A DNA stretch of 64,000 bases from Phycisphaeraceae bacterium (GCA_021299385.1 JAJTGZ010000008.1:1-64000); one strand, 5' to 3'. Positions 54,498-63,091 are shown, numbered from the stretch's first letter. Numbers and translations are program-made. The notes: a model not told the origin generated them from the sequence alone.

Positions 54498-54548
54498 GGG
54501 GGGTTGTGAAGCTTGGATCAAGCGTAAGTTGGAAACCTGCACCAGGCG

Positions 54549-55163
54549 TTAGGACTTTGGCTGGGAAAGGGTTTTGGCGAAGGCTTTTCGGCGGTTGGCG
54601 ATGGCCTTGCGTTGGCTTGTGCCACCTGCGCCGATCTCGGGGCCTTGCTCGGCACCGACGAACTGCAGGACGCAGAGCTCGCCGCCGTCGCCGATGCGGT
54701 GCTTGCCGAGCTTGACGATGCGTGTGTAGCCGCCGTTGCGGTCCTTGAAGCGTGGTGCGACGTGGTCGAAGATGTGCTTGACGAGTTTGGGGGCCTTGCG
54801 GAGCTCGCCGTAGCGGTTGCGCTCGACCTGGTCGCTGGCAGGGACGTCGAAGTATTTGCTCGCGCGGTCGCGGAGGGCGTTGACGGCGGCTTTTTCGTCC
54901 TCGGTGGCGGCCTTGGCGATGTAGAGCCACTCGAAGGCTGGGCGGTCCCAGCCGAGCTTGGCGATGACCTGCCGGCGGGCGTGGAGGGAGCCGGCCTTAG
55001 CTTTGGTAACGATTTTTTCGATGAAGGGCTGGACGGCCTTGGCGCGTGGGATGGTGGTGACGATCTGGCCGTGCTCGAAGAGGGATGCGGCGAGGTTGCG
55101 GAGGGTGGCCTCGCGGTGGCTGCTTGTGCGGCCGAGTTTGTATCCTGCTTTGCCGTGGCGCAT
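54549..55163 (-). CDS. rplQ: 50S ribosomal protein L17
   Basis: A 204-residue L17. MRHGKAGYKLGRTSSHREATLRNL is the conserved start, followed by IVTTIPRAKAVQPFIEK. E. coli L17 has 127 residues; here there is an insert after the first domain and a C-terminal extension (ALCVLQFVGAEQ-type strand, then a Lys/Arg-rich tail). It is last in the ribosomal operon and is followed by a strong terminator. Confidence 0.95.
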   Translation of the reverse strand: MRHGKAGYKLGRTSSHREATLRNLAASLFEHGQIVTTIPRAKAVQPFIEKIVTKAKAGSLHARRQVIAKLGWDRPAFEWLYIAKAATEDEKAAVNALRDRASKYFDVPASDQVERNRYGELRKAPKLVKHIFDHVAPRFKDRNGGYTRIVKLGKHRIGDGGELCVLQFVGAEQGPEIGAGGTSQRKAIANRRKAFAKTLSQPKS

Positions 55164-55208
55164 GGGTGGACCCTTTGCAAACGTGCCGGGGTTGTCCGGC
55201 TGGGGGGC

Positions 55209-55262
55209 TTGACTGTCTGACTAACTGACTAACTGACTATCTGATGAACGAACTGACTGACT
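55209..55262. repeat. Octamer array (CTAACTGA) between rpoA and rplQ
   Basis: Repeated CTGACTAA/CTAACTGA units, including GATGAACGAACTGACTGA, in the 116-nt spacer inside the ribosomal operon. Confidence 0.75.
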
Positions 55263-55279
55263 TGTTGACGAACGGAGGC

Positions 55280-56299
55280 TTACTGCTCTTCGCCGCTGCC
55301 GACGGTTGTTGCGACGCCCTCGGGCAGGGGCATGCCCAGTTCCAGGCCGATGGCGGTGAGCTTGGCCTGGACTTCGCGGAGGCTAGTGCGGCCGAAGGAG
55401 CGGATCTTGAGCAGCTCCGGCTCGCTCTTGACGACCAGATCAGCGACCTTGATGATGCGGAAGGACTCCAGGCAGTTGCTGGCGCGGACGGAGAGGTCTA
55501 GGTCGGCGATCGGCATGTTGAGCTTGCGGATGAGGTCTTCATCGACGCTGGCGGCGGCGGCGGCCTCGGTGCTGACGCGGGCGGCGCCGAGCTCGAAGTA
55601 TTGCACGAAGGCGTTGAGGTGCTTGCGGAGGATTTTGCCGGCCTCGACGAGGGCCATCTCGGGGGTTACGGTCCCGTTGGTCCAGATGTCCATGACGAGC
55701 TTGTCGTAGTTGGTCTTCTGGCCCACGCGGGTCTCTTCGATGGCGTAGCGGACGCGCTGGACGGGGGAGTAGGCGGCGTCGAGGAGGATGGTGCCGACGT
55801 CTTGCTCGGCCTCGGCGTTGTAGCGTTCGCTGGCGGGGACGTAGCCACGCCCTTTTTCGACCTTGATTTCCATCTCAAAGTCGATGCGGTCGGTGAGGGT
55901 GGCGATGACGACGTCGCGGTTGAGGATGGTGATCGAGGGGTCGGCCTCGATCATCTCGGCGGTAACTTCGCCCGGGCCGCGTGCGGCGAGCTTGATGGTT
56001 TTGGGTTCGTCCCCTTCCATCTTGACGATGAGGCTTTTGACGTTGAGGACGATGTCGGTTACATCTTCCATAACGCCTGGGATGCTGCTGAACTCGTGCT
56101 GGACGCCCTTGATTTTGATGCTGGTCAGGGCAGCGCCTTCGAGCGCGGAGAGGAGGACCCTGCGGAGGGAGTTGCCGATGGTTACGCCGAAGCCTTGCTC
56201 GAAGGGCTCGACGATGAACCGGCCGAAGGTGCCGGTTTTGAACTTGGTGTCCGCGACTACTTTGCTGGGCAGCTCGAGGCCTCGCCATTTGATCCGCAT
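55280..56299 (-). CDS. rpoA: RNA polymerase subunit alpha
   Basis: A 339-residue alpha subunit. It has IVEPFEQGFGVTIGNSLRRVLLSALEGAA in reading order for the N-terminal dimer domain and ELDL-like DLDLSVRASNCLESFRI and FGRTSLREVQAKL for the C-terminal domain that contacts promoters. AGGCAGGATG precedes ATG 56299. Unlike in most bacteria, rpsD is not between rpsK and rpoA; the 164-nt gap there holds no gene. Confidence 0.97.
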   Translation of the reverse strand: MRIKWRGLELPSKVVADTKFKTGTFGRFIVEPFEQGFGVTIGNSLRRVLLSALEGAALTSIKIKGVQHEFSSIPGVMEDVTDIVLNVKSLIVKMEGDEPKTIKLAARGPGEVTAEMIEADPSITILNRDVVIATLTDRIDFEMEIKVEKGRGYVPASERYNAEAEQDVGTILLDAAYSPVQRVRYAIEETRVGQKTNYDKLVMDIWTNGTVTPEMALVEAGKILRKHLNAFVQYFELGAARVSTEAAAAASVDEDLIRKLNMPIADLDLSVRASNCLESFRIIKVADLVVKSEPELLKIRSFGRTSLREVQAKLTAIGLELGMPLPEGVATTVGSGEEQ

Positions 56300-56463
56300 G
56301 TTTTCATCCTGCCTTGCCCGACGGGGGCCAAATGTTCGGGCCAAGCCGGTGCCGTTGTCAGGCCCACCCTCCCGTCGGAACAAGGGGGGCCTCTCTATCG
56401 GCACCGGGGTTTGAGACGATCGCGGCGGGTTTGGTTGTTCCCGTCTGCCGCGGGGTTTTGGTG

Positions 56464-56841
56464 TTAGACGCGGCGCCGCTTGGTGGGCCGGCACCCGTTG
56501 TGTGGGACTGGTGTGTGGTCTTCGATAGCGGTGATGCGGAGGCCCGCGGCGGAGAGGCCGTTGACGGCGCTCTCGCGGCCGGCGCCGGCGCCTTTGATGC
56601 GGATTTCTATCTCCGAGACGCCGACCTTGCGGGCCTTGTTGCCGCAGGACTCACCTGCGCGTGTAGCGGCGAAGGGCGTGCTTTTGCGTGTGCCCTTGAA
56701 GCCCATGGTGCCCGAGGAGTCCCAGGCGAGCGTCTCGCCGTTGGTATCGGTGATGGTGACCATGGTGTTGTTCTGGCTTGCGCGGATGTGCGCGATGCCG
56801 CGGACGACGTTTTTGCGGACTTTTTTGACCTTCTTGGCCAT
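56464..56841 (-). CDS. rpsK: 30S ribosomal protein S11
   Basis: A 125-residue S11 with [28 protein letters not shown] and a basic C-terminus [12 protein letters not shown]. It is the usual neighbour of rpsM and rpoA. Length is standard (129 in E. coli). Confidence 0.97.
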   Translation of the reverse strand: MAKKVKKVRKNVVRGIAHIRASQNNTMVTITDTNGETLAWDSSGTMGFKGTRKSTPFAATRAGESCGNKARKVGVSEIEIRIKGAGAGRESAVNGLSAAGLRITAIEDHTPVPHNGCRPTKRRRV

Positions 56842-56916
56842 GTGTTTGTCTCGTGGGGGCGTTGGGCGGTGATCGGGGTGGGGTGCTGGTGATGTGGGAG
56901 TGGCGTCGGGGCTTGA

Positions 56917-57294
56917 TTAGCCCTTGACACCCTTCTTGCCTGCGACGGTCTTGCGTTTGCCCTTGCGGGTACGGCTGTTGCTGCGTGTGCGCTGGCCGCG
57001 TGTGGGCAGGCCCTTGCGGTGGCGGTCGCCGCGGTAGCTTTTGATGTCTTTGAGGCGCTGGACGTTCTGGCTGACCTGGCGGCGGAGGGCACCTTCGACG
57101 AGGAAGGTGGCGTCGATGATGGCGCTGATGCGAGCGGCGGCCTGGTCGTCGACGTCCTTGGCGCGGAGGTCGCCGTCGACCTTGGCCTCGGCGAGGATGT
57201 CGCGGGCGAACTTGGCGCCGATGCCGTGAACATACTGCAGGGCGTAGTAGATCTTTTTGTTCTCAGGAATGTCGATACCAGCAATACGCGGCAC
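56917..57294 (-). CDS. rpsM: 30S ribosomal protein S13
   Basis: A 125-residue S13 with PRIAGIDIPENKKIYYALQ, YVHGIGAKFA and the basic end RGQRTRSNSRTRKGKRK. Same strand as rpmJ upstream and rpsK downstream. Confidence 0.97.
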   Translation of the reverse strand: MPRIAGIDIPENKKIYYALQYVHGIGAKFARDILAEAKVDGDLRAKDVDDQAAARISAIIDATFLVEGALRRQVSQNVQRLKDIKSYRGDRHRKGLPTRGQRTRSNSRTRKGKRKTVAGKKGVKG

Positions 57295-57407
57295 GGTTGG
57301 CTCCCAGTTTTCTTTGAATCAGTTCGGTCGGCTTGCCTCGATGGAGGCGGGTTGATGAGGGATAGATGCGGGGCGGGCGGGGTTGGCCGCGGGGGTGATC
57401 GGTTCGA

Positions 57408-57524
57408 TCAGCCCTGCACCTGCTTGTGCTTGGGGTCGGCCTTGCAGATCACGCGGACCTTCCCCTTGCGGCGGACGATCTGGCAGAGGTTGCACATCCG
57501 ACGGACACTGGCGCGAACCTTCAT
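57408..57524 (-). CDS. rpmJ: 50S ribosomal protein L36
   Basis: A 38-residue L36, [19 protein letters not shown] at the start and [11 protein letters not shown] at the end. The zinc ligands Cys11, Cys14, Cys27 and His33 are all present. AGAGGA is upstream of ATG 57524. It is the first gene of the cluster; secY and infA do not precede it. Confidence 0.97.
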   Translation of the reverse strand: MKVRASVRRMCNLCQIVRRKGKVRVICKADPKHKQVQG

Positions 57525-57904
57525 GGGTGAGTCCTCTTGATCCTGGCCTGCTGCTGCTACTACTTGCTACTACTTCTTACCATGGCACGGTGCGGTACTC
57601 GCGGGGGACGTGCCGACAACGCTACCCTTGGCGGACGGCTCCGCACCAGGGGGGGAAGTATTGGCCCCTCGCTGGCCCAAGTCGAGCGGGGGGGGTTGAC
57701 AAAACTTGAAAAAGGATGGTCGGGTGGGGGTAGGTGTATGCGCGGAGTGGGATGGGATGCCGAGCAAAGACCGAAATGATGGGTAGGTCGGCTCTCCGAG
57801 CCGAGCGTGGTGGGTGTTGTGTTTTTCTGGATAAATGCGTGAGCCAACCCCACCCCTGCCCCTCCCCTCGGGGGAGGGGTTCTGAAGGGGGTGTAAGCGT
57901 ACGA
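57525..57904. other. Gene-free spacer between rpmJ and smpB
   Basis: It should contain the ribosomal operon promoter, but no good -35/-10 pair is seen. A TACTACTTGCTACTACTTC short repeat (57556-57576) and the hairpin repeat at 57843 are present. Confidence 0.6.
57843..57884. repeat. GGGGAGGGG-hairpin repeat, best copy
   Basis: AACCCCACCCCTGCCCCTCCCC, TCGG and GGGAGGGGTTCTGAAG form a strong hairpin. A near-identical copy is at 63036-63075 and degenerate copies are at 38508, 39946, 45891 and 53640. It lies just beyond the smpB stop and might act as a transcription stop there. Confidence 0.8.
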
Positions 57905-58411
57905 CTATTTGCGGTCGCGTTGGCCCATGGCGCGGTCGATGTCCCTGCGGGTTTCGCGGTCTTTGATGGCGTTGCGCTTGTCGTGGGCTTTGCGGCCGGT
58001 GCCGACGCCGATGAGGCACTTAGCGTACCCGTTTTTGAAGTAGACTTTCAGGGGGAGGATGCTGACGCCCTTGACGATGGTGGCCTTGGCGAGGCGGAGG
58101 ATTTCTTTTTTGTGGGCCAGGAGTTTGCGTACGCGGAGGGCCTCGGGCTGGTTGTTGCCGGCGGGGCCGTAGTGCCCGATGTTGCACCCTTGGAGGTAGA
58201 GGCCCGGGCCGCCGCGGGTGTCGGGGCCGTCGGCGCGGACCCATCCCTCGGCGATGGAGATTTTTCCTTCGCGCACGGCCTTGACCTCGCTGCCTGCCAG
58301 GACGATGCCGCACTCGAGGGTCTCGGAGATTTCATAGTCAAAGCGTGCCTTGCGGTTCTCGATGGTCGGGGTGTCTTGGGTCTTCTTGGGCACGGTGGAG
58401 GATAGGGGCAT
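57905..58411 (-). CDS. smpB: SsrA-binding protein SmpB
   Basis: A 168-residue SmpB, the partner of tmRNA in rescue of stalled ribosomes. ENRKARFDYEISETLECGIVL, GSEVKAVREGKISIAEGWV and the C-terminal KAHDKRNAIKDRETRRDI are characteristic. ATG 58411 is chosen by homology. The divergent outer-membrane-like gene starts 24 nt away, so their promoters overlap. Confidence 0.96.
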   Translation of the reverse strand: MPLSSTVPKKTQDTPTIENRKARFDYEISETLECGIVLAGSEVKAVREGKISIAEGWVRADGPDTRGGPGLYLQGCNIGHYGPAGNNQPEALRVRKLLAHKKEILRLAKATIVKGVSILPLKVYFKNGYAKCLIGVGTGRKAHDKRNAIKDRETRRDIDRAMGQRDRK

Positions 58412-58422
58412 AGGCGGGTGCC

Positions 58423-58428
58423 TACCCT
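58423..58428 (+). promoter_or_regulatory. TANNCT box (TACCCT) upstream of the outer-membrane-like gene
   Basis: TACCCT ends 6 nt before ATG 58435. Confidence 0.45.
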
Positions 58429-58434
58429 CGGGCC

Positions 58435-59400
58435 ATGAAAAACACACAACTGCCGGTGGTGCTTGCGGCCTTGACGACAATCGCGCTTTCGCCCGCCGCG
58501 TTTGGGCAGGGGGATGCGCCAGCGACCAGCCCGATCCCCTCGCCCGGTGCGGCAACGCGTGAGGCGTTGGAGCGGCGTGAAGAGGGGGTGCGTGCATCGC
58601 TAGAGTTTACGGGCAGCCATGCTTTCCGCACAGACCTTTCTGACAGCCCGGGGGAGGTTGCTGTAACGCAGGCGGGGGCGGCGTTGAGCCTTGGGTACAA
58701 CCTGGGGCAGAACCTGATTTTGTCGGGGGTGATCGGGACGGACTTGTACTGGTACAACTTCAACAACGCCAGCGGGATCATCCCCGGTGCGGTGGACCCG
58801 GTGAACCAGTTTGAGCAGTTGTTTATCCGGCCGCAGTTGATCTACGCGGAGCCTGGGAGCCAGTATGCGTACATCCTGGGCGGGCAGGGGACCTACAGCG
58901 GCGAGAGCGGGGCGGATTTTTCAGACTCGCTGACGGGAAACATCTTCGGCGCGGTGCAGTATCGCGTGAATGATTCGTTCAACTTTACGCTGGGCGTGGG
59001 TGTGTCGACGCAATTGGAGGACTCGCTGCTGGTGATCCCGATCGTTGGCTTTGAGTGGAAGATCAGCGAGGAGACGATCTTGGCAACGCGCGGGCTGGGC
59101 TTGCGGTTTACGCAGGAGATCTCTGAGGGCTTGCGGTTTGTAGCCGACGGTGAGTATCAGGTGCGTGAGTTCCGGCTTGGGGAGGATGCACCGCAGAGCG
59201 GGGGGGCGTTCCGGGACAAGTACATCCCCGTCACGGCGGGCGTGGTGTGGAGCCCGAGCAAGAATATTGATGTAACCTTCAAGGGTGGTGCCGTGGTCTG
59301 GCAGCAGTTCCAGGTCTACTCCAGCGGGAGCAACCGTCTGAGCGAGAACGACGTGGATGTTGCGCCGATAGTCTCGCTGGGGCTGGAGTGGACATTCTGA
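58435..59400 (+). CDS. Putative outer membrane beta-barrel protein
   Basis: A 321-residue exported protein. The signal peptide is MKNTQLPVVLAALTTIALSPAAFG. The mature part is built from alternating amphipathic strands (LSLGYNLGQNLILSGVIGTD, FNFTLGVGVST, VTAGVVWSPSKNI) and ends in LEWTF with a terminal Phe, as in barrels assembled by BamA. No specific family is recognised. Confidence 0.7.
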   Translation: MKNTQLPVVLAALTTIALSPAAFGQGDAPATSPIPSPGAATREALERREEGVRASLEFTGSHAFRTDLSDSPGEVAVTQAGAALSLGYNLGQNLILSGVIGTDLYWYNFNNASGIIPGAVDPVNQFEQLFIRPQLIYAEPGSQYAYILGGQGTYSGESGADFSDSLTGNIFGAVQYRVNDSFNFTLGVGVSTQLEDSLLVIPIVGFEWKISEETILATRGLGLRFTQEISEGLRFVADGEYQVREFRLGEDAPQSGGAFRDKYIPVTAGVVWSPSKNIDVTFKGGAVVWQQFQVYSSGSNRLSENDVDVAPIVSLGLEWTF

Positions 59401-59438
59401 CACCGGCCACTGAGAAGCCCGGGCAGAGGTAATGGACG

Positions 59439-60902
59439 ATGCAACTGGGCGACCCGAGCGATTCTGATGTTGTCAAGGCCGGGAGGGCTGGGCTGTCTCG
59501 GCGCGGGGTGCTGAAGGTTGGTGCGCTGGGTGTTGGGTCGCTGCTGCTGGGTGTGGGCGGGGGCCTGGGTGCGGGTGTACCTGCCGTTGGCCGGCGGGTC
59601 GCAACCAGGGGGGTGCGGAATGTGATCTTTGTGATTGCCGACGGGATGAGCGCGGGGACGCTGGGGTTGAGCGAGCACTATTCGCGGGTGGTGCTGGGCA
59701 AGCAGACGAACTGGTTGCGGCTGGCGTCGGAGGCGGGTGCTCGGCGGTGCGTGGTTACGACGCACAGTTATGACTCGGTTGTAACCGACTCGGCGGCGGC
59801 GAGCAGCGCGTGGAGCATCGGGGTCAAGTGCCGGAATGGCTCGCTGTCGGTCGCGCCGGATGGGAGTACGCCGGCGCCGATCTTGATGCGGGCGAAGCAG
59901 GGTGGACGGGCGGTGGGGTGTGTTACGACGACGACGATCACGCACGCAACGCCTGCGGGGTTTTATTGCAACGTCAGCGATAGGGCGGACCAGAAGGATG
60001 TTGGGGTGCAGCTCGTCGAGCGGGATGTGGATATTGCCCTCGGCGGCGGGCGTGTGTATGTGCCCGATGCGGCCGAGGGGGCGGGGGTGCAGCGGGTACA
60101 GACCCGGCAGGAGCTCAAGGCGTGGGCCGACAGCGAGCACGCGGGGCGGGCCAAGCGCGTGATCGGGACGTTCAACGACGGGCATATTTCGATGTCGCTG
60201 GAACGCCGGGATGATGAGCCGAGTTTGGTGGAGATGGCGCGTGCGGCTATCGAGCACCTTGGGACGTTAGCCGACGGGTTCTTTCTGCAGATCGAGGGTG
60301 GTCGTGTGGACCACGCCGGGCACAGCAATGACGTGTGCGGGATATTGACCGAGCAGTTGGAGCTGGACACGGTGCTGGGGCTGGCCGCGGAGTATGCGTT
60401 GTCGCGGGATGACACGCTGCTGATCGCGGCGACGGACCACGGCACCGGTGGGCCGAGCGCGACGTTCTATGGCCGGCACGGGGTCGAGTGCATCAAGAAG
60501 CTCAGCGGTGCGAGCAAGAGCTTTGAGTGGGTGATGCAGAAGTTTGGCGCGTTGCCCGGCACGCTGACGCCCGAGCAGCAGGGTGGGGAGCTTGCCAAGC
60601 TGCTCAAGCAGGCGACGGGGATCGATATTGGCAGCGATGGGCGGAAGGTGCTGGCTCGCAAACTGGCTGGCGAGCAGGTGGACCCGTCGATCCGCCGAAA
60701 TGAGTTGACGAGCGTGATGGGGTCGATTGTGGGCAATGGGTTTGGTGTGCAGTGGGTCAGCCCGGACCACACGGGCGAGCCGGTGGAGATGCTGGTGCTC
60801 GGTGCCGGGAGCGAGACGGTGCGGGCGGGGATGGACAACACCGAACTGACGGCATGGATCGCGGGGCTGATGGACCTGCCGCCCGGGAAGCCGTTGCAGT
60901 AG
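59439..60902 (+). CDS. Tat-exported alkaline phosphatase
   Basis: A 487-residue alkaline phosphatase of the PhoA superfamily. The twin-arginine signal is LSRRGVLKVGALGVGSLLLG. The metal site has IADGMS, the nucleophile Ser is in VTDSAAASSAW, and further ligands are HATPAGFY, RVDHAGHSND and TDHGTGG. It frees phosphate from esters outside the cytoplasm. AGAGGTAA is upstream of ATG 59439. Confidence 0.92.
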   Translation: MQLGDPSDSDVVKAGRAGLSRRGVLKVGALGVGSLLLGVGGGLGAGVPAVGRRVATRGVRNVIFVIADGMSAGTLGLSEHYSRVVLGKQTNWLRLASEAGARRCVVTTHSYDSVVTDSAAASSAWSIGVKCRNGSLSVAPDGSTPAPILMRAKQGGRAVGCVTTTTITHATPAGFYCNVSDRADQKDVGVQLVERDVDIALGGGRVYVPDAAEGAGVQRVQTRQELKAWADSEHAGRAKRVIGTFNDGHISMSLERRDDEPSLVEMARAAIEHLGTLADGFFLQIEGGRVDHAGHSNDVCGILTEQLELDTVLGLAAEYALSRDDTLLIAATDHGTGGPSATFYGRHGVECIKKLSGASKSFEWVMQKFGALPGTLTPEQQGGELAKLLKQATGIDIGSDGRKVLARKLAGEQVDPSIRRNELTSVMGSIVGNGFGVQWVSPDHTGEPVEMLVLGAGSETVRAGMDNTELTAWIAGLMDLPPGKPLQ

Positions 60903-60973
60903 GTTTATTGGGCGGGGCGATTGTGTGTTCTGCTTGCTGTGGAGGATCGGCACGCGGGGCCGATGAACGTGCC

Positions 60974-61486
60974 ATGCGCGTGCTGGGGATTGATCCAGGG
61001 CTTCGGCTGACGGGGTATGGGTGCATCGAGCATGTGCGCGGTGCGCGGGCGGGGGTGCGTGTGGTCGAGGCCGGTGTGATCCGATTGGATAGCAAGAGGA
61101 GCGTGAGCGAGCGGCTTGTGGAGCTCGAAGCGGACCTGACGGGGTTGATCGGGCGTGTGCGTCCAGATGTTGTTGCCGTTGAGCAGTTGTACTCGCACTA
61201 CGCCCACCCGACGACGGCGATCGTGATGGGGCACGCGCGTGGGATCATCCTGCTGGTGGTGCAGAAGGCTGGGGTGCGGCTCTTGGAGTTGCGAGCGACG
61301 GAGGTGAAGAAGTCGGCAACGGGCTTCGGGCACGCCGGCAAGGGGCAGATGCAGCGTGCGATGCAGGGGGAACTGGGGCTGGCGGAGCTGCCCAAACCGC
61401 CGGACGTGGCTGATGCGCTGGCGATCGCGCTGTGCGGGCTTCGGCGGGAGTCGTTTGGGCCTGGAGTGGTGCGGGGGCGGGGGTGA
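60974..61486 (+). CDS. ruvC: Crossover junction endodeoxyribonuclease RuvC
   Basis: A 170-residue resolvase for Holliday junctions. LGIDPGLRLTGYG contains the first catalytic Asp, VAVEQLYSHYAHPTTAI the Glu, and PDVADALAIALCG the last acidic pair. ATG 60974 gives the standard length. ruvA and ruvB are not adjacent. Confidence 0.95.
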   Translation: MRVLGIDPGLRLTGYGCIEHVRGARAGVRVVEAGVIRLDSKRSVSERLVELEADLTGLIGRVRPDVVAVEQLYSHYAHPTTAIVMGHARGIILLVVQKAGVRLLELRATEVKKSATGFGHAGKGQMQRAMQGELGLAELPKPPDVADALAIALCGLRRESFGPGVVRGRG

Positions 61487-61507
61487 TAAGAAGAATTACG
61501 AGTTGGA

Positions 61508-62248
61508 TTATCCTTTGACGAAGACGCCCATGACTCGGACGTGGTCGGGTTCGCCGGGGACGGGGAGGGCCTGGGGCCGGCATAGGCAGCCGAGGCCGGC
61601 GGTGGTTAGGAGGGATTCGAGTTCGCTCGCTGAGAGGGGCCAGGGTGGTCCCTCGGCGTTGTCGCCTGGCTCTTCGTTGAGCCGGCCGCAGTCGACGGAG
61701 AGGACGATGCCGCGCGTGGCGGTGAGGCGTGCGATGTTGGCTGCGCCGATGGAGCGGATTTCGGGCGGGAGGGACTGGAGGGTGGAGACCTCGATGACGA
61801 GGTCGAAGCGGCCGGTCATGCGTGCGGGTGGGTCGAGCAGGTCGGCGCGGATGAAGCGTTGGGCACATCGCGGGTGGCGGAGGCCTGCCCAGTGGACGGC
61901 GGTGCCGGAGACGTCAAAGCCCAGGACGTCGAAGCCGCGCGCGTCAAGCTCGGCAACATCGTCGCCGAGGCCGCAGCCGACGACAACGGCCCGGCAGCCT
62001 GGGCGGACCAGGCGTGGTGCGTCGCGGTTGAGCCAGTTCAGGAGGACGTCGTCGGTGTGGCCGTGGTGCCAGGGGATGCGGTCGGGGTCGCCCTGGGCCT
62101 GTGCGTAAACACGTTCGCAATACTCGGCAACGGTGAGCGGGCGGACGGCCTCGGTGTCGGACATGTCGAGTTTGTGTGCGTGTGTAGTTGCGTGGTGGGC
62201 GTCGGAGTGTTGGGAGGGGTCTTGTCGTGATGGGGTGGGTTCAAACAT
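61508..62248 (-). CDS. SAM-dependent methyltransferase (thiopurine methyltransferase-like)
   Basis: About 246 residues. The SAM-binding motif is AVVVGCGLGDDVAELDARGFDVLGFDVS, followed by FIRADLLDPP and FDLVIEVSTLQSLPP, like the TPMT/class I group. Substrate unknown. The start is uncertain: ATG 62248, ATG 62293 and ATG 62164 are all in frame and none has a good ribosome site or TANNCT box. Confidence 0.8.
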   Translation of the reverse strand: MFEPTPSRQDPSQHSDAHHATTHAHKLDMSDTEAVRPLTVAEYCERVYAQAQGDPDRIPWHHGHTDDVLLNWLNRDAPRLVRPGCRAVVVGCGLGDDVAELDARGFDVLGFDVSGTAVHWAGLRHPRCAQRFIRADLLDPPARMTGRFDLVIEVSTLQSLPPEIRSIGAANIARLTATRGIVLSVDCGRLNEEPGDNAEGPPWPLSASELESLLTTAGLGCLCRPQALPVPGEPDHVRVMGVFVKG

Positions 62249-62564
62249 GGGAGGTCTCGATGCGTCGGCGCCTGTGTTGGCGGCGGTGGCCATAAGGGGC
62301 TGTGCTGCCGGGGGCGAGGAACGCAGAAGGGATGGGGAGCAATCGTGCTCTGTTAAGCGTACTCGTTTTTGCAGAAAGCACAAGGGGAAATCCGGATATC
62401 AAGGATAATTTGCGAAAATTTGGATAGAAAATGTGAAAAAAAGGTAAAATCGCGGTTTTTGATTGGTATTTGTTTGCATTCTTGAGCACGCCAAGGGGTA
62501 TCGTGGGATGCTCCTGTGCATGGGTTGACGGGCAATGTCGCCTCAAGTATGAAAGGAGTTTGGT
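62249..62564. other. Spacer with an AT-rich island
   Basis: 62340-62480 is markedly AT-rich compared with the rest of the window, with runs such as GAAAAAAAGG and TTTTTGATTGG. No gene is seen. It lies upstream of the short leader-like reading frame and the SEC-C gene. Confidence 0.6.
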
Positions 62565-62630
62565 ATGGAAAAGCAGACGAAGTTGTTAGGCGTGGATGTC
62601 AAGAATCTGGGTGATTGGGGGCTGCCCTGA
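62565..62630 (+). CDS. Short leader-like reading frame
   Basis: A 21-residue frame, [21 protein letters not shown], with an ideal AAAGGAG ribosome site 6 nt upstream of ATG 62565. It ends 4 nt before the SEC-C start, so the two could be coupled. It may be a leader peptide, or the true start of the next protein in another frame. Confidence 0.45.
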   Translation: MEKQTKLLGVDVKNLGDWGLP

Positions 62631-62634
62631 GCCG

Positions 62635-62781
62635 ATGAGCAAGCGTCGTCGGGGGTTCCCGTCGGAGACCAGCGTCAAGGGTGGTGTGCGTGGCGTTGCG
62701 ACGGGTGCCGGGTTCAAGGAGTTCCTCGAGAAGCTCGGCCGAAATGACCCGTGCCCGTGCGGGTCGATGAAACGGTTTTAA
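62635..62781 (+). CDS. SEC-C motif protein, interrupted by apparent +1 frameshifts
   Basis: The open frame gives 48 residues, [14 protein letters not shown] at the start and [14 protein letters not shown] at the end. The SEC-C zinc motif is cut after CPCGSMKRF by TAA (TTT TAA). One nucleotide forward the sequence continues [10 protein letters not shown], restoring the missing Cys residues, and one more nucleotide forward, after a second TTT, it continues DGANRADYTR to a stop at 62841-62843. Both shifts are +1 directly after a Phe codon. This may be a pseudogene, two T-run sequencing errors, or frameshifting. A strong terminator follows. Confidence 0.6.
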   Translation: MSKRRRGFPSETSVKGGVRGVATGAGFKEFLEKLGRNDPCPCGSMKRF

Positions 62782-62849
62782 AGCCTGCTGCATGCGCAGC
62801 GGGAGGTTTCGACGGGGCGAACCGGGCCGATTACACACGGTGATAGTTT

Positions 62850-62884
62850 GACCCCGGGGGTGGCCTCGGGGTCTTTTGTTGTTT
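62850..62884 (+). terminator. Rho-independent terminator after the SEC-C gene
   Basis: GACCCCG (62850-62856) pairs with CGGGGTC (62867-62873), followed by TTTTGTTGTTT. Confidence 0.8.
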
Positions 62885-62889
62885 GGAAG

Positions 62890-63075
62890 AAGGGGATGTA
62901 CTCAGAGGGCAGAGGTGCAGAGGTTGTCTGAGAGGATTTGGGCGCAGCAACCATCACCCTCGCATTTACTCCGCGCTCCTCCGCCAACCTCCGCTGCCTC
63001 CGCGAACCTCTTCTATCAGGGCTTCGGGTGTGCGTAAACCCCACCCCTGCCCCTCCCCTCGGGGGAGGGGTTCGA
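62890..63075. repeat. CAGAGG/GCGGAGG repeat and GGGGAGGGG-hairpin repeat
   Basis: ACTCAGAGGGCAGAGG (62899-62914) and CTCCGCGCTCCTCCGCCAACC with CCTCCGCGAACCTCTTC (62969-63013) belong to the inverted-repeat family at 44800. 63036-63075 is a near-identical copy of the hairpin repeat at 57843. Confidence 0.7.
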
Positions 63076-63091
63076 TGCAGGATGAAGTTGG

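Noticed and set aside
62530-62554. TTGACG-N17-TATGAA promoter for the leader frame
   Set aside because: The -10 would overlap the ribosome site, leaving no room for a leader with that Shine-Dalgarno sequence.
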